Shown one piece after another: positions 1 to 8,256 of a DNA stretch of 13,905 bases. Origin of the DNA: Bacteroidota bacterium (GTDB lineage Bacteria; Bacteroidota; Ignavibacteria; UBA10030; F1-140-MAGs086). The stretch's first letter is position 1; each line of letters opens with the position of its first letter. Both the position numbers and the translations under genes were made by a program. The notes beneath the pieces are model-generated. The model did not search any database and had not been told where the DNA came from. It saw only the letters and a list, made by a program, of their open reading frames with translations. Where the stretch lies: contig SXSO01000122.1 in assembly GCA_005792205.1 (NCBI GenBank), positions 1 to 13,905 of the forward strand, given 5' to 3'.

Positions 1-213
1 AAACAACTTACAAATATGAGAGCAAGTGGATCAGATGAAGCAGTTCGTCTTGAACCATCAAGAAAAATGTCTTTGGAACAATATATTGAGTGGTTAGGAG
101 ATGATGAATATTTGGAAATTACACCACAAAGTTTGCGGTTGAGAAAAAAATATTTAGATCACAATGAACGTCTCCGAATGGAAAAAAAGAAATCCACTGC
201 AGTGAAAGAATAA
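1..213 (+). CDS. typA: GTP-binding protein TypA/BipA, C-terminal end (partial)
   Basis: Only the last 70 codons are present; the frame is open from base 1 and stops with TAA at 211, followed directly by a second TAA. The visible residues read KQLTNMRASGSDEAVRLEP, then a segment containing MSLEQYIEWLGDDEYLEITP and SLRLRKKYLDHNERLR. This is the hallmark C-terminus of TypA/BipA, a translational GTPase related to EF-G that binds the ribosome and acts in 50S assembly and stress adaptation. The ATG at base 16 lies inside this conserved stretch and is not a start. The G domain and the EF-G-like domains lie outside the window. The gene converges on the minus-strand lon-like gene and shares a palindromic terminator with it. 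The family call is secure; nothing can be said about the rest of the protein. Confidence 0.95.
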   Translation, partial: KQLTNMRASGSDEAVRLEPSRKMSLEQYIEWLGDDEYLEITPQSLRLRKKYLDHNERLRMEKKKSTAVKE

Positions 214-214
214 T

Positions 215-246
215 AAAAAGGGACACAAAATTTTGTGTCCCTTTTT
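215..246. terminator. Bidirectional rho-independent terminator between typA and the lon-like gene
   Basis: This is a perfect 16-bp palindrome with no unpaired loop base. Each arm consists of A5, GGG, ACAC and A4. On the plus strand the stem ends in a run of six T just after the typA stop. On the minus strand the complementary A-tract gives the same U-tract after the lon-like stop at 281, 34 bases away. The GGGACAC/GTGTCCC part is strikingly GC-rich for this window. It should end both convergent transcripts. Confidence 0.9.
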
Positions 247-280
247 TATTTGTAAAAAAAATAATTTATAATTATAAAAA

Positions 281-2677
281 CTATTCATCCCAATATTTTG
301 AATACTCTTTCAGTTTTTTTGAAACCAAATATCCAATTGTATCTTTTGGAAACTCTCCTTTTAAATTTTCTTTTCCCATTTTCATTCCCGTTAGAATTTC
401 AATTCCTTCATCAATTGTGGAAACCGCATAAATGTGAAATTTTTTATTTTGAACAGCATCTACAATATCGTTTCGTAACATTAGTTCATCCACATTTTGT
501 TTTGGAATGATTACACCTTCATTTCCAATAAATTTTTTAACTTTACATACATCAAAAAATCCTTCAATTTTTTCATTCACACCACCAATTGGTTGAATTT
601 CTCCATGTTGATTTACAGAACCTGTAACAGCAATATTTTGACAAATTGGAACTTCACTTATACTTGAAAGCAAAGCATAAATTTCAGTTGAAGACGCACT
701 ATCTCCATCAACTCCAGAATATGATTGTTCAAACGCAATACTTGCAGTTAGAACAAGTGGAAAATTTTTTGCGAACCTTCCTCTTAAATATCCCGATAAA
801 ATTAAAACACCTTTATTGTGTGTTTCACCACTTAAATCAGATTCACGTTCAATGTTTATGATACCATTTTTTCCAACAGAAGTTTTAGCAGTAATTTTAG
901 ATGGAAATCCAAAAGCAAAATCTGCCATTTGATATACAGCAAGTCCATTTATTTGTCCAATTTTTTTTCCTTTTGTTTCAATTAGAATTGTATTTTCTTT
1001 TACATTTTCCAAAAGTTTTTCACGAATTAAACTTTCTCTTTCTTTTTTTCCCAATATAGATTTTTCAATATGAATTTTCTTAATGATATTTGAATTGTCT
1101 TTTGAAGCAAAAAAATCTGCTTCTTTTAAAATATCACTGATTTTATTGAAACGAGTTGTGATTTTATTTTTATTTCCTGAAATTCTAACAGCTTCTTCAA
1201 TAACTTCTGTCAAAGCACTTTCATCAAGTAGTTTTAGTTTTGCTTCTTTACAAATAAGAGAAATAAATGACAAATATTTTTTAAGATTGGGATTATTTCT
1301 TTCAATTACTGTATCAAAATCAGAATGAATTTTAAAAATTTTTTTGAACTCATCGTCATTGTGGAAAAGCATATAATATATTTCGTCACTTCCAATCATA
1401 ATTACTTTTACATCAATTTGAATTGCTTCTGGTTTAATTGTAGAAATAATTCCCAAAAAACTATTGTCAGCAGATTGAATTTCGATTTCACCTGTTTTTA
1501 AAATAGATTTCAATTGATTCCAAACTCCAGGTTCTCTTAAAACATCAAGTGCATTTAACACAATAAAACCACCATAAGATTTTAGAATTGAACCTCCTTT
1601 TATCATTGTAAAATCGGTTTCCCAAGTTCCTTCTCCTAAAAAATTTTTTCCAATTGCTCCAAATAAATTTGTAAATCGTGGATTATTTTCAATTATAATT
1701 GGTCGACCTTTTGTGCGAGAATTATCAACTATAACATTGACAGAAAATTCAATAAAATTCTCAACAGTTTCTTCAACTTGTAGAATTTGTTTTTCATCTT
1801 TTTTTACAAATCTATCTATATTATTTACAATTGCTTCATATATTGTGTCCAAATATGAATGAGCTTTTTCGTAGTTAAAATCTTTTTTTATTTCATTTAT
1901 TATTTCTTCAATTATTGGAGAAATAAATTTTGTTCGTTCTTTGTAAAGAGTTTCGTGAGTGAGTTTCTCAATTTCTCGGAGTTCTTTTGTAAATGATTGA
2001 AATTGTTTTTCAAGTTTTGGACGAGTGGAAATAATTTTCTGAAAATTCTCTTTTGAAATTTTTCCTTCATTTAAAAATTGTTCTGCTTGTGCAATTGAAA
2101 CTGGTTGTTTATCAATAATTGGAAAAATATCTGGATGAAATAAATTTCCAACTTGAACTTGTACAAGTTCAAACCCTTTATTATGAACACTAATTTCAAA
2201 TTCTTTTAAAATTTTTTTTTTCTTTTCTTGAAAACGTTCTAAAATTTTTTTTTTCTTTTCTTGAAAACGATTTGATTCTAAAACCGAAGGAATTGTTTTT
2301 AAAATTTCTTGTAGAAATTTTTCCATTGATTTTTTGAAACGGATCCCATCTCCACTTTTTAATTTCAATGCAATTGGAAAATCTGGTTGAAAAAAATTAT
2401 ACACAAAACAATGGTCAAATAACTCACATTTTTCATTTGAAAACTTTTTGAGCATTTGTTTTATTGCTGTCATTTTTCCCGTTCCTGAAAATCCTGTGAC
2501 AAAAACATTGTATCCACGATGTTTCATGTTCATACCAATTTCAAGTGCAGTCAATGCTTTTTTTTGTCCAATGATTTGAGCATTTGTTTTTATATCATTA
2601 CAAGTTTGAATTCCAAATTTAGAAAGATTACATTGCCACCGAAGATTTTCAACTGAAACTAAAAAACTATTTTTCAT
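281..2677 (-). CDS. Lon-family ATP-dependent protease (LonB/LonC-like, AAA_32 plus Lon C-terminal domain)
   Basis: This is a 798-residue Lon-type protease without the N-terminal LAN domain of classical Lon, matching the AAA_32-type LonB-like family of about 800 residues. The Walker A region is GFSGTGKMT (62-70). A long helical insertion follows (about 110-310) and contains an exact 11-residue repeat (137-158). The Walker B-like segment is GGFIVLNALDVL (369-380). The Lon_C protease domain (about 565-770) has the catalytic serine in GVDGDSASS (S660) and the lysine in GGVNEKIEG (K703). Their spacing of 43 equals that of E. coli Lon (S679/K722), so the Ser-Lys dyad is intact. It probably degrades damaged or regulatory proteins in the cytoplasm. 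The Walker A residue after the lysine is Met rather than Ser/Thr, and Walker B has Asn where Asp is usual, so ATPase strength is uncertain. ATG start; it begins one base after the rodA stop, so it is likely last in that operon. Confidence 0.9.
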   Translation of the reverse strand: MKNSFLVSVENLRWQCNLSKFGIQTCNDIKTNAQIIGQKKALTALEIGMNMKHRGYNVFVTGFSGTGKMTAIKQMLKKFSNEKCELFDHCFVYNFFQPDFPIALKLKSGDGIRFKKSMEKFLQEILKTIPSVLESNRFQEKKKKILERFQEKKKKILKEFEISVHNKGFELVQVQVGNLFHPDIFPIIDKQPVSIAQAEQFLNEGKISKENFQKIISTRPKLEKQFQSFTKELREIEKLTHETLYKERTKFISPIIEEIINEIKKDFNYEKAHSYLDTIYEAIVNNIDRFVKKDEKQILQVEETVENFIEFSVNVIVDNSRTKGRPIIIENNPRFTNLFGAIGKNFLGEGTWETDFTMIKGGSILKSYGGFIVLNALDVLREPGVWNQLKSILKTGEIEIQSADNSFLGIISTIKPEAIQIDVKVIMIGSDEIYYMLFHNDDEFKKIFKIHSDFDTVIERNNPNLKKYLSFISLICKEAKLKLLDESALTEVIEEAVRISGNKNKITTRFNKISDILKEADFFASKDNSNIIKKIHIEKSILGKKERESLIREKLLENVKENTILIETKGKKIGQINGLAVYQMADFAFGFPSKITAKTSVGKNGIINIERESDLSGETHNKGVLILSGYLRGRFAKNFPLVLTASIAFEQSYSGVDGDSASSTEIYALLSSISEVPICQNIAVTGSVNQHGEIQPIGGVNEKIEGFFDVCKVKKFIGNEGVIIPKQNVDELMLRNDIVDAVQNKKFHIYAVSTIDEGIEILTGMKMGKENLKGEFPKDTIGYLVSKKLKEYSKYWDE
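2207..2269. repeat. 33-bp tandem duplication inside the lon-like gene
   Basis: Two copies of a 30-base block (2207-2236 and 2240-2269) are identical and lie exactly 33 bases apart, so the reading frame is kept. They encode two successive 11-residue units, RFQEKKKKILE and RFQEKKKKILK (residues 137-158), in a predicted charged helix or coiled coil. Each copy contains a run of ten T on the plus strand. Confidence 0.95.
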
Positions 2678-2678
2678 T

Positions 2679-3902
2679 TTAAAATTCCTTTCTATGTAAA
2701 TATATGTTCATAATTAAACCAATCATAATCATATTAGATAACAATGCTGAACCTCCGTAACTTAAAAACGGAAGTGGAACTCCAATAACTGGGAAAAGTC
2801 CAATCACCATTCCAACATTGATTATTATATGCACAAAGAGGATTGAACAAATTCCAATTAACACGTTGCCTCCAAATCTATTATTTATTGTGGAAGCAAG
2901 ACGAATATTTCGCAACAGTAAATTTAAAAATAAAATCAATATTATGGAAGAACCTAAAAATCCAAACTCTTCTCCGGGAACACAAAAAATAAAATCCGTC
3001 CATTGTTCAGGAATAAAATTAAATTGAGTTTGAGTTCCTTTTAAAAATCCTTTTCCCAAAAAACCACCACTTCCAATTGCAATTTTGGATTGAACAACAT
3101 TGTATCCCGCACCTCTCATATCAGATTCTGGATTTAAAAAAACAGTTAATCGTTTTTGTTGATGTGGTTTTAATTTGGAAATTCCTGTTTGAGCAATCAC
3201 ACCACAAAACAATATCAAACCAATTACAACCATTTTTTTAAATCTATCTTCTTTTTGCAGAAAAAGAAAGATTGCAATAATTGTAAATACAATTAAAAAT
3301 ACAGTTGTTCCAAACAAAGCAGAAAACCCAACAGATATTATTCCAATAATACTTACTATAACAAAAGTTGATATGCCTCCCCAATAAATCAATGGTAAAA
3401 ACATTCCACAAAAAGTGAGACCAGTTCCTACATCTGGTTGAAGTAAAATTAAAAAAATTGGAATTGCAAGAATTAAAAATGCAATTGTAATATCTTTTAA
3501 ATTTTCTAAATCGGTTTCTTTGCGAGACATAAAACTTGAAAGCATAAGTATTGTTCCGACTTTTGCAATTTCAGATGGTTGAATTCCAACTCCAGAAAGT
3601 CCAATCCACGATTTTGAACCTGAAACAGTTTTTCCAACAACTAAAACCGCAACAAGCATAAGTATTGAAAAAATATACGCAACAAAAGAAAATTGGTTTA
3701 CAAATCGTAGTGGTAAAGTTATTGTCACAAATAAACAAATCATTCCTAACATAAACCAATTCAATTGCTTTTGAGAATATTCAGTTGAAAATTTTTCTCC
3801 AAATGTTGCACTGTAAATTGACACTATTCCAATGCCAATTAGAATTAACATTGTAAAAAATGTTTTGTAATCAAAGTGTTCAGTAAAAAATTTTCTAATC
3901 AT
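2679..3902 (-). CDS. rodA: Rod-shape SEDS peptidoglycan glycosyltransferase RodA
   Basis: This is a 407-residue polytopic membrane protein of the SEDS (RodA/FtsW/SpoVE) family, which polymerises lipid II into glycan strands during cell elongation together with a class B PBP. Family motifs appear in order: PSEIAKVG (about 109-116), LQPDVGTG (154-161), GYNVVQSKIAIGSGG (266-280), the loop with WTDFIFCVPGEEFG (301-314), and GLFPVIGVPLPFLSYGGS (368-385). The Asp in WTDF (D303) corresponds to the essential D262 of E. coli RodA. About ten hydrophobic helices can be counted. RodA is chosen over FtsW because of the GFLKGTQTQFNFIPE stretch and the lack of a division-cluster context, though the two are close relatives. 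The start is ATG, one base after the stop of the upstream GT2 gene. No PBP2, mreB or mreC gene is in the window. Confidence 0.93.
   Translation of the reverse strand: MIRKFFTEHFDYKTFFTMLILIGIGIVSIYSATFGEKFSTEYSQKQLNWFMLGMICLFVTITLPLRFVNQFSFVAYIFSILMLVAVLVVGKTVSGSKSWIGLSGVGIQPSEIAKVGTILMLSSFMSRKETDLENLKDITIAFLILAIPIFLILLQPDVGTGLTFCGMFLPLIYWGGISTFVIVSIIGIISVGFSALFGTTVFLIVFTIIAIFLFLQKEDRFKKMVVIGLILFCGVIAQTGISKLKPHQQKRLTVFLNPESDMRGAGYNVVQSKIAIGSGGFLGKGFLKGTQTQFNFIPEQWTDFIFCVPGEEFGFLGSSIILILFLNLLLRNIRLASTINNRFGGNVLIGICSILFVHIIINVGMVIGLFPVIGVPLPFLSYGGSALLSNMIMIGLIMNIYLHRKEF
2685..2691 (-). promoter_or_regulatory. Ribosome binding site of the lon-like gene
   Basis: On the minus strand AAAGGAA ends 7 bases before the ATG at 2677. 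It lies inside the last codons of rodA, which suggests translational coupling. It is one of few clear Shine-Dalgarno sequences in the window. Confidence 0.7.
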
Positions 3903-3903
3903 T

Positions 3904-4590
3904 TCAATCTATGAATCTAAATTTTAACAATGACCAAAGTGCAATGAAACCATCTGTCCACTTAATTTTTTTTCCATCTTCTTTTTTTCTTGGATAATAA
4001 TTTACGGGAACTTCAATAACTTTATTTCCAAGTTTTAATATTTTTGCAGTTACTTCGGTATCAAAATCAAAACCATTGCATTTTAAGTTGAGTGATTTTA
4101 AAGTTTCTGTTTTGAAAATTTTATATCCAACAGAAGTATCTGTTAAATTGCTTCCATAAAGAAAATTTGCAAACATACTTACAATTTTTCCTCCAATATA
4201 AAATGTAAAATATAAATGACGGTTTTTTTTTCCAAGTTCACGAGAACCAAATACAACATTTGAAATTCCATTTTCAATTGGTTTTACAAGTTCAAGATAA
4301 TCATTTGGATCAAGTTCTAAATCAGCATCTTGAATTATCACGATATTTCCACTCACAATATTTAATCCCGTTTTTATTGCAGCACCTTTTCCCATATTTT
4401 TTTCATGAGTTAAAATTTTTGTTTCTGGAAACTTTATTTTTATCTCTTCTAATACTTTATCTGTTTTATCAGTTGAAGCATCATTTACAATGATAATTTC
4501 TTTTTCAAGATTTACATTCAAAACTTTTTCTACAATTTGAAATAAAGTTTTTTCTTCATTAAAACTTGGAATGATAACTGAAAGTTTCAA
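3904..4590 (-). CDS. Family 2 glycosyltransferase, DPM1/DPG-synthase-like
   Basis: This 228-residue protein is a GT-A-fold family 2 glycosyltransferase, probably making a polyprenyl-phosphate sugar (mannose or glucose) from a nucleotide sugar at the cytoplasmic membrane face. It opens with KLSVIIPSFNEEKTL, followed by EIIIVNDASTDKT (31-43), KNMGKGAAIKTGL (64-76) and the metal-binding QDADLELDP with D88 and D90. The later SVGYKIFKTE and FDFDTEV motifs are typical of the DPM/DPG-synthase group. No C-terminal membrane helices are present. The start codon is TTG and overlaps the upstream stop as TTGA (4587-4590); AGGAG seven bases upstream supports it. The preceding gene encodes a GT-C-type membrane transferase that would use a lipid-linked sugar, so the two probably act in sequence. 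The sugar and final acceptor cannot be read from the sequence. Confidence 0.88.
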   Translation of the reverse strand: MKLSVIIPSFNEEKTLFQIVEKVLNVNLEKEIIIVNDASTDKTDKVLEEIKIKFPETKILTHEKNMGKGAAIKTGLNIVSGNIVIIQDADLELDPNDYLELVKPIENGISNVVFGSRELGKKNRHLYFTFYIGGKIVSMFANFLYGSNLTDTSVGYKIFKTETLKSLNLKCNGFDFDTEVTAKILKLGNKVIEVPVNYYPRKKEDGKKIKWTDGFIALWSLLKFRFID

Positions 4591-6137
4591 TTACGGTCTC
4601 CTATAAGGTGAAGCATTTTGTGAAAATTTAAAATCAATAATAAAATAGTTAAAATGAAAATAGTCAATAAAATCAATATAATAAAAGAAGATATTCCAAT
4701 ATAGATTGCATACATAAACCAAAAATCAAATGTTTTTAGAAGTTTTTTTTCTTCATCTTGAGAAATTGGAATTCTTGCATTTGGATTTTTTAAATTACTA
4801 AATTTTGGAAAATTTCCATTTATGTGTTCTACAAAATTTTCTTGAAACATTTTCCAATGTCCAACTATTGGAGAATAATTTGGATTGAAATGAGATTTTT
4901 GCATAAACTCTTTATCATCAAATTTTTTCGTGTAAGGAAATTCTCCAATTGAGCGAAGATAATTTCCAAAATATGTGGAAACACCGCCAATTTGAATTAA
5001 AATTCCAAGAGCAAATAGTAACAAAAAAATTTTTTTGAGAGAAATAAAATTTTCGTTTAAATAAACTCCAATTGGAATAAAAAAAAGTGGTAAGATTGAA
5101 ATTAAATATCTTGGCCCCCAACTTCCATCGCCTCCCCAAGCAATATATTTAGCATACAAAATTAAGTTGGAAAAAATTATTGTATAAATCAAAATTGCTT
5201 CACTGTGATATTTTTCAAAAAAAAGTTTTGTAGAATAAAAAATCAAAATTGTAAGCGGAGCAAAAACAAACATTCCTTTTCCTGAACTAAATAAAAGTCC
5301 ATACAAACCAACGTACAATGGTGTAGAAAACGATGTTCCTCCGTGATATCCTGTTTCAAAAAAGTTTTGAAATCGTAGATAATTATATGTTCCAAAAATC
5401 ATGAATGCAAAAAAAAGTGGAATCAAAAGATAAAACAAATTTTTGATTTGCTCTTGTTTTTCTTTCTTTGAAATGAAAAATAAATACAAAGATAAAAATG
5501 GAACATTTAAAAGAAAAGTCATTTTAACTAAAAATCCAAATGCAACAGAAATGCCTGAAAATATTAGATATTTTTTAACATTGCTTGATTTAAACTCATA
5601 CAAAAAATAGAAAGCAAGTAATAAAAAAAATGCAATTTGAACATCCCGAATAATTGTTTTAAAGTACGGAAAAAGAAAAGTCGAAAAACATAAACCAAAT
5701 ACTATCCAAATTGCAACTTTAAGTTTTACAGAAAATTTTCTCAAAAGTTTGTAGAGAAAAACTGCAATTAAACCACCAATAAAAGCGTTGAATGTTGAGA
5801 CGATTCCTTTTGAAAATAAAATTTTAAAATTTTCTGAAAATGGAAAAATAAAATTTAAAAATTTTGCAAAAACAATAAATGGTAAAATAAGAATTGCTTC
5901 TCCAATTTCTGCCCAAATGTAAAATTTTCCATTGTGAAAAGAACCATTATCTATTATACCATTTGGAACATCAAGTGAAAAATTTGTGAGCCGTTCACTC
6001 AATAAATAAATTGCATTTTCATCACTTGTAGATAATCTTGCGCCACTTACAAATAGTGAAATTAAAACTACAATAAAAAATATTTTTCTTTCAATCTGTT
6101 TTTCAAGTTTACTATCCACAATGTTAATTTTAAACAA
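4587..6137 (-). CDS. Polytopic GT-C-type membrane glycosyltransferase (GT39/ArnT-like)
   Basis: This is a 516-residue integral membrane protein with about ten to twelve hydrophobic helices (first at about 19-33, last at about 482-503). An acidic SDE motif (D39, E40) sits in the first extracytoplasmic loop, as in the GT-C fold where such residues serve in catalysis. Other marks are WAEIGEAILILPF (75-87), SSGKGMFVFAPL (284-295) and WGGDGSWGPRYLISILP (334-350); a W-G-G-x-S-x-GPR block recurs in bacterial proteins annotated as GT39-like or RgtA-D-like. It probably moves a sugar from a polyprenyl-phosphate donor to an envelope acceptor on the outer membrane face. A soluble loop (about 400-465) precedes the last helices. 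The apparent start is TTG at 6137, with GAG about seven bases upstream; a GTG six codons downstream is an alternative. It lies 11 bases after pabC and overlaps the DPM1-like gene. Substrate and acceptor are unknown. Confidence 0.75.
   Translation of the reverse strand: MFKINIVDSKLEKQIERKIFFIVVLISLFVSGARLSTSDENAIYLLSERLTNFSLDVPNGIIDNGSFHNGKFYIWAEIGEAILILPFIVFAKFLNFIFPFSENFKILFSKGIVSTFNAFIGGLIAVFLYKLLRKFSVKLKVAIWIVFGLCFSTFLFPYFKTIIRDVQIAFFLLLAFYFLYEFKSSNVKKYLIFSGISVAFGFLVKMTFLLNVPFLSLYLFFISKKEKQEQIKNLFYLLIPLFFAFMIFGTYNYLRFQNFFETGYHGGTSFSTPLYVGLYGLLFSSGKGMFVFAPLTILIFYSTKLFFEKYHSEAILIYTIIFSNLILYAKYIAWGGDGSWGPRYLISILPLFFIPIGVYLNENFISLKKIFLLLFALGILIQIGGVSTYFGNYLRSIGEFPYTKKFDDKEFMQKSHFNPNYSPIVGHWKMFQENFVEHINGNFPKFSNLKNPNARIPISQDEEKKLLKTFDFWFMYAIYIGISSFIILILLTIFILTILLLILNFHKMLHLIGDRN
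4598..4602 (-). promoter_or_regulatory. Shine-Dalgarno sequence fixing the TTG start of the GT2 gene
   Basis: AGGAG on the minus strand lies 7 bases before the TTG at 4590, inside the last codons of the upstream gene. No in-frame ATG or GTG lies before the conserved N-terminus, so this site decides the start and indicates coupled translation. Confidence 0.75.
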
Positions 6138-6148
6138 AAATACTCAAT

Positions 6149-6922
6149 TCAAAAAGTATGACAAAAAATTTCTTTCTCAAGTTTTTTTTGATAACATTTT
6201 TTTAAGAATTCAACAATATCACAAGTTTTTTTAATGGGAATAATTCCATTTAATGAGTTGGTTAAAAATATGTTTTGAAAATTTTTAATTTCATTTAAGT
6301 GAATAATTTTTTCTTCAAATTGAATTTTATTTTCAAAACAAATTTCTTTTACAACACTTTTTGTGATCCCATTTAAAATTCCACAAGAAGTTTTTGGAGT
6401 TACAATTTTGTTTTTTTCAACTAGAAAAATGTTTGTGAATTCTCCTTCAAGAATATGATTTTTATCATCATAAATAATTTTTTCAATTGATTTTATTGTA
6501 CGAAATGTATTTTTCAAATTTAAATATGAAATCATTTTATGTTTTCGCAAAGAGTTTTCGCAAAATGAATTTTGTTGAAATTGAATTTTCACAATGTTTG
6601 CATATGTTTTTTTAAATTTTTCACATTCGACTAAAAAAAAATTTTGAGATAAAATTATTCTCATTTTAGAGTTTTCAAAATCATTTTCTGATGAAATATT
6701 TTCTATGATTTTACATATTTTATTTTTTGAATATTCTAAATTAAAGTGGAAATAATTTGCTGAATTAAAAAATCTTTTTAGATGTTCTTTTAAACGAAAA
6801 ATTTTATTTTTGTGTGCAAACATTGTTTCAAAAATTCCAATTTCGTTTTTAATAACATTTTGTTTTTGCAAAATTATTTTTTCATTTAGATTGGAGATAT
6901 TGTTTTTGAAAAACACTTTCAT
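6149..6922 (-). CDS. pabC: Class IV aminotransferase, probable aminodeoxychorismate lyase PabC
   Basis: This 257-residue PLP enzyme of fold type IV probably converts 4-amino-4-deoxychorismate to p-aminobenzoate and pyruvate for folate synthesis. Family features are GIFETMFAHKNKIFRLKEHL (29-48), the likely PLP lysine K129 in RKHKMISYLNLKNT, EGEFTNIFLV (159-168), PKTSCGILNGITKSVV (176-191) and TNSLNGIIPI (221-230). The last resembles the C-terminal NSL-G-xx-P motif of aminodeoxychorismate lyases rather than branched-chain or D-amino-acid aminotransferases. The ATG start overlaps the pabB stop as ATGA (6919-6922), so the two are translationally coupled. That neighbour is the main reason for choosing PabC within this versatile family. 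The protein is very rich in Lys, Asn, Ile and Phe, as expected from the extreme AT content. Confidence 0.87.
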   Translation of the reverse strand: MKVFFKNNISNLNEKIILQKQNVIKNEIGIFETMFAHKNKIFRLKEHLKRFFNSANYFHFNLEYSKNKICKIIENISSENDFENSKMRIILSQNFFLVECEKFKKTYANIVKIQFQQNSFCENSLRKHKMISYLNLKNTFRTIKSIEKIIYDDKNHILEGEFTNIFLVEKNKIVTPKTSCGILNGITKSVVKEICFENKIQFEEKIIHLNEIKNFQNIFLTNSLNGIIPIKKTCDIVEFLKKCYQKKLEKEIFCHTF

Positions 6923-8256
6923 ATTTCAATATTTAGTGCACTTAAAATTCCTTTTGCTTTGTGAAGAGTTTCTTGATATTCTTTTTCCGGAGAACTGTCA
7001 GCAACAATTCCGCTTCCAACATTGAACCAAAATTTTTCATTTTCCATCATTAAAGTTCTAATTGCAATATTAAACATTGCATTTAGTGAAAAATCAATAA
7101 AACCAATTGAACCAGTGTAAATTCCACGATGAGATTTTTCAAGTTCATCAATAATTTCCATTGCACGAATTTTAGGAGCTCCAGTGATTGAACCTCCCGG
7201 AAACATTGATTTTATTGTTTCAAATACATTGATTTTATTTTGTAATTTTCCATTTATTTTTGCAACAAGATGATGAACCGTTTCATATGTTTCAATTTGT
7301 TTTAAAGTTTCTACATTTACGCTTCCTGTTTTACAAATTCTATTTAAATCATTTCTTTCCATATCTACAATCATTAAAAGTTCAGCAAAATCTTTTTCGC
7401 TATTGAAAAGTTTTTGTTTTAGTGTTTCATTTTCTGAAAAAATTTTACTTCGTTGAATTGTTCCTTTTATTGGATGTGTTTCAATTTTATTTGAATTTAA
7501 TTTTAAAAAAAGTTCAGGAGATGTGCTTAAAATATGGTGATTTTTATCAATTTGCATAAATGCCGAATAAGGTGCGGGATTTTTTTTTCTCAATTTTTCA
7601 TAAACTGAAAATGGAGATGAAATTGTTTTGCCAAAAAATTTTTGCGATAAATTTACCTGATAAATATCCCCTTCGTAAATATATTTTTTTGCTTTCAAGA
7701 TTGTATTTTCATATTCCTCTTTTTTAAATTCAGAAGAAATAAAATATGTTTTAATGTCAGAAAAATTTATTTCTTTTTCTTCATAAAAGCAAATTTTGGA
7801 ATCATTTTCAATTGAATTAAAAAACCATTCATTCGTTTGATGATTGAATGAAAATGAGTTTGTATAAATTCCAAAAAATGCATCGGGAAAAGTATTTGTT
7901 TTTATATGTTGTGATTTTATATTTTCAAAACTTAAACCAAAATCATATGAAAAAAAACCAGCTGCTCCTAAAAAAAAATTTTCTTTTATTTCTTTTTTTT
8001 CTGTTAAAAATTTTTCTTTCAAAACATCCAAAAAGCTTTTCTTTGTTAAATAAGAGTTGTTTTTTTCAATTACGAAAGTTCTAAAACCTATTGATTTTAT
8101 TATAGTTTTAGGATTGAAAAAAATTATTGAGTGTTTTCCACGTGACTTAAAATCTGATAAACTTTCAAGTAAAATTTTCCCATCACAATCAGAAATTTTA
8201 CAAAAAAAATCAAATGGAGAAAAAGATATATTGAGTTTTTTTCGTATGATAATTAT
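6919..8256 (-). CDS. pabB: Aminodeoxychorismate synthase component I PabB, with non-canonical start
   Basis: This enzyme adds ammonia to chorismate, giving 4-amino-4-deoxychorismate for p-aminobenzoate. The chorismate-binding domain shows GDIYQVNLSQ, STSPELFL, HPIKGTIQRS, MIVDMERNDL, FPGGSITGAPKIRAMEIIDE and GSGIVADSSPEKEYQE. The Lys in PIKGT (K264 counted from 8256; E. coli K274) marks PabB, since TrpE has Ala there. The recognisable N-terminal domain begins near 8235 with NISFSPFDFF, then GKILLESLSDFKSRGKHSIIF, and is open without a break. No ATG, GTG or TTG lies in frame between the upstream stop (8275-8277) and TTG 8031, and starting at 8031 would remove about 75 conserved residues. The likeliest start is one of ATA 8256, ATT 8253, ATC 8250 or ATA 8247, giving 442-445 residues, the usual PabB length. 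ATA at 8256 would overlap the previous stop as ATAA. No pabA is in the window. Function is secure; the exact start is not. Confidence 0.88.
   Translation of the reverse strand: MIIIRKKLNISFSPFDFFCKISDCDGKILLESLSDFKSRGKHSIIFFNPKTIIKSIGFRTFVIEKNNSYLTKKSFLDVLKEKFLTEKKEIKENFFLGAAGFFSYDFGLSFENIKSQHIKTNTFPDAFFGIYTNSFSFNHQTNEWFFNSIENDSKICFYEEKEINFSDIKTYFISSEFKKEEYENTILKAKKYIYEGDIYQVNLSQKFFGKTISSPFSVYEKLRKKNPAPYSAFMQIDKNHHILSTSPELFLKLNSNKIETHPIKGTIQRSKIFSENETLKQKLFNSEKDFAELLMIVDMERNDLNRICKTGSVNVETLKQIETYETVHHLVAKINGKLQNKINVFETIKSMFPGGSITGAPKIRAMEIIDELEKSHRGIYTGSIGFIDFSLNAMFNIAIRTLMMENEKFWFNVGSGIVADSSPEKEYQETLHKAKGILSALNIEI

Noticed and set aside
6919..8031. TTG at 8031 as the pabB start
   Set aside because: About 75 residues upstream in the same frame match the PabB N-terminal domain, including ILLESLSDF and KHSIIF; the shorter form would be below normal family length.
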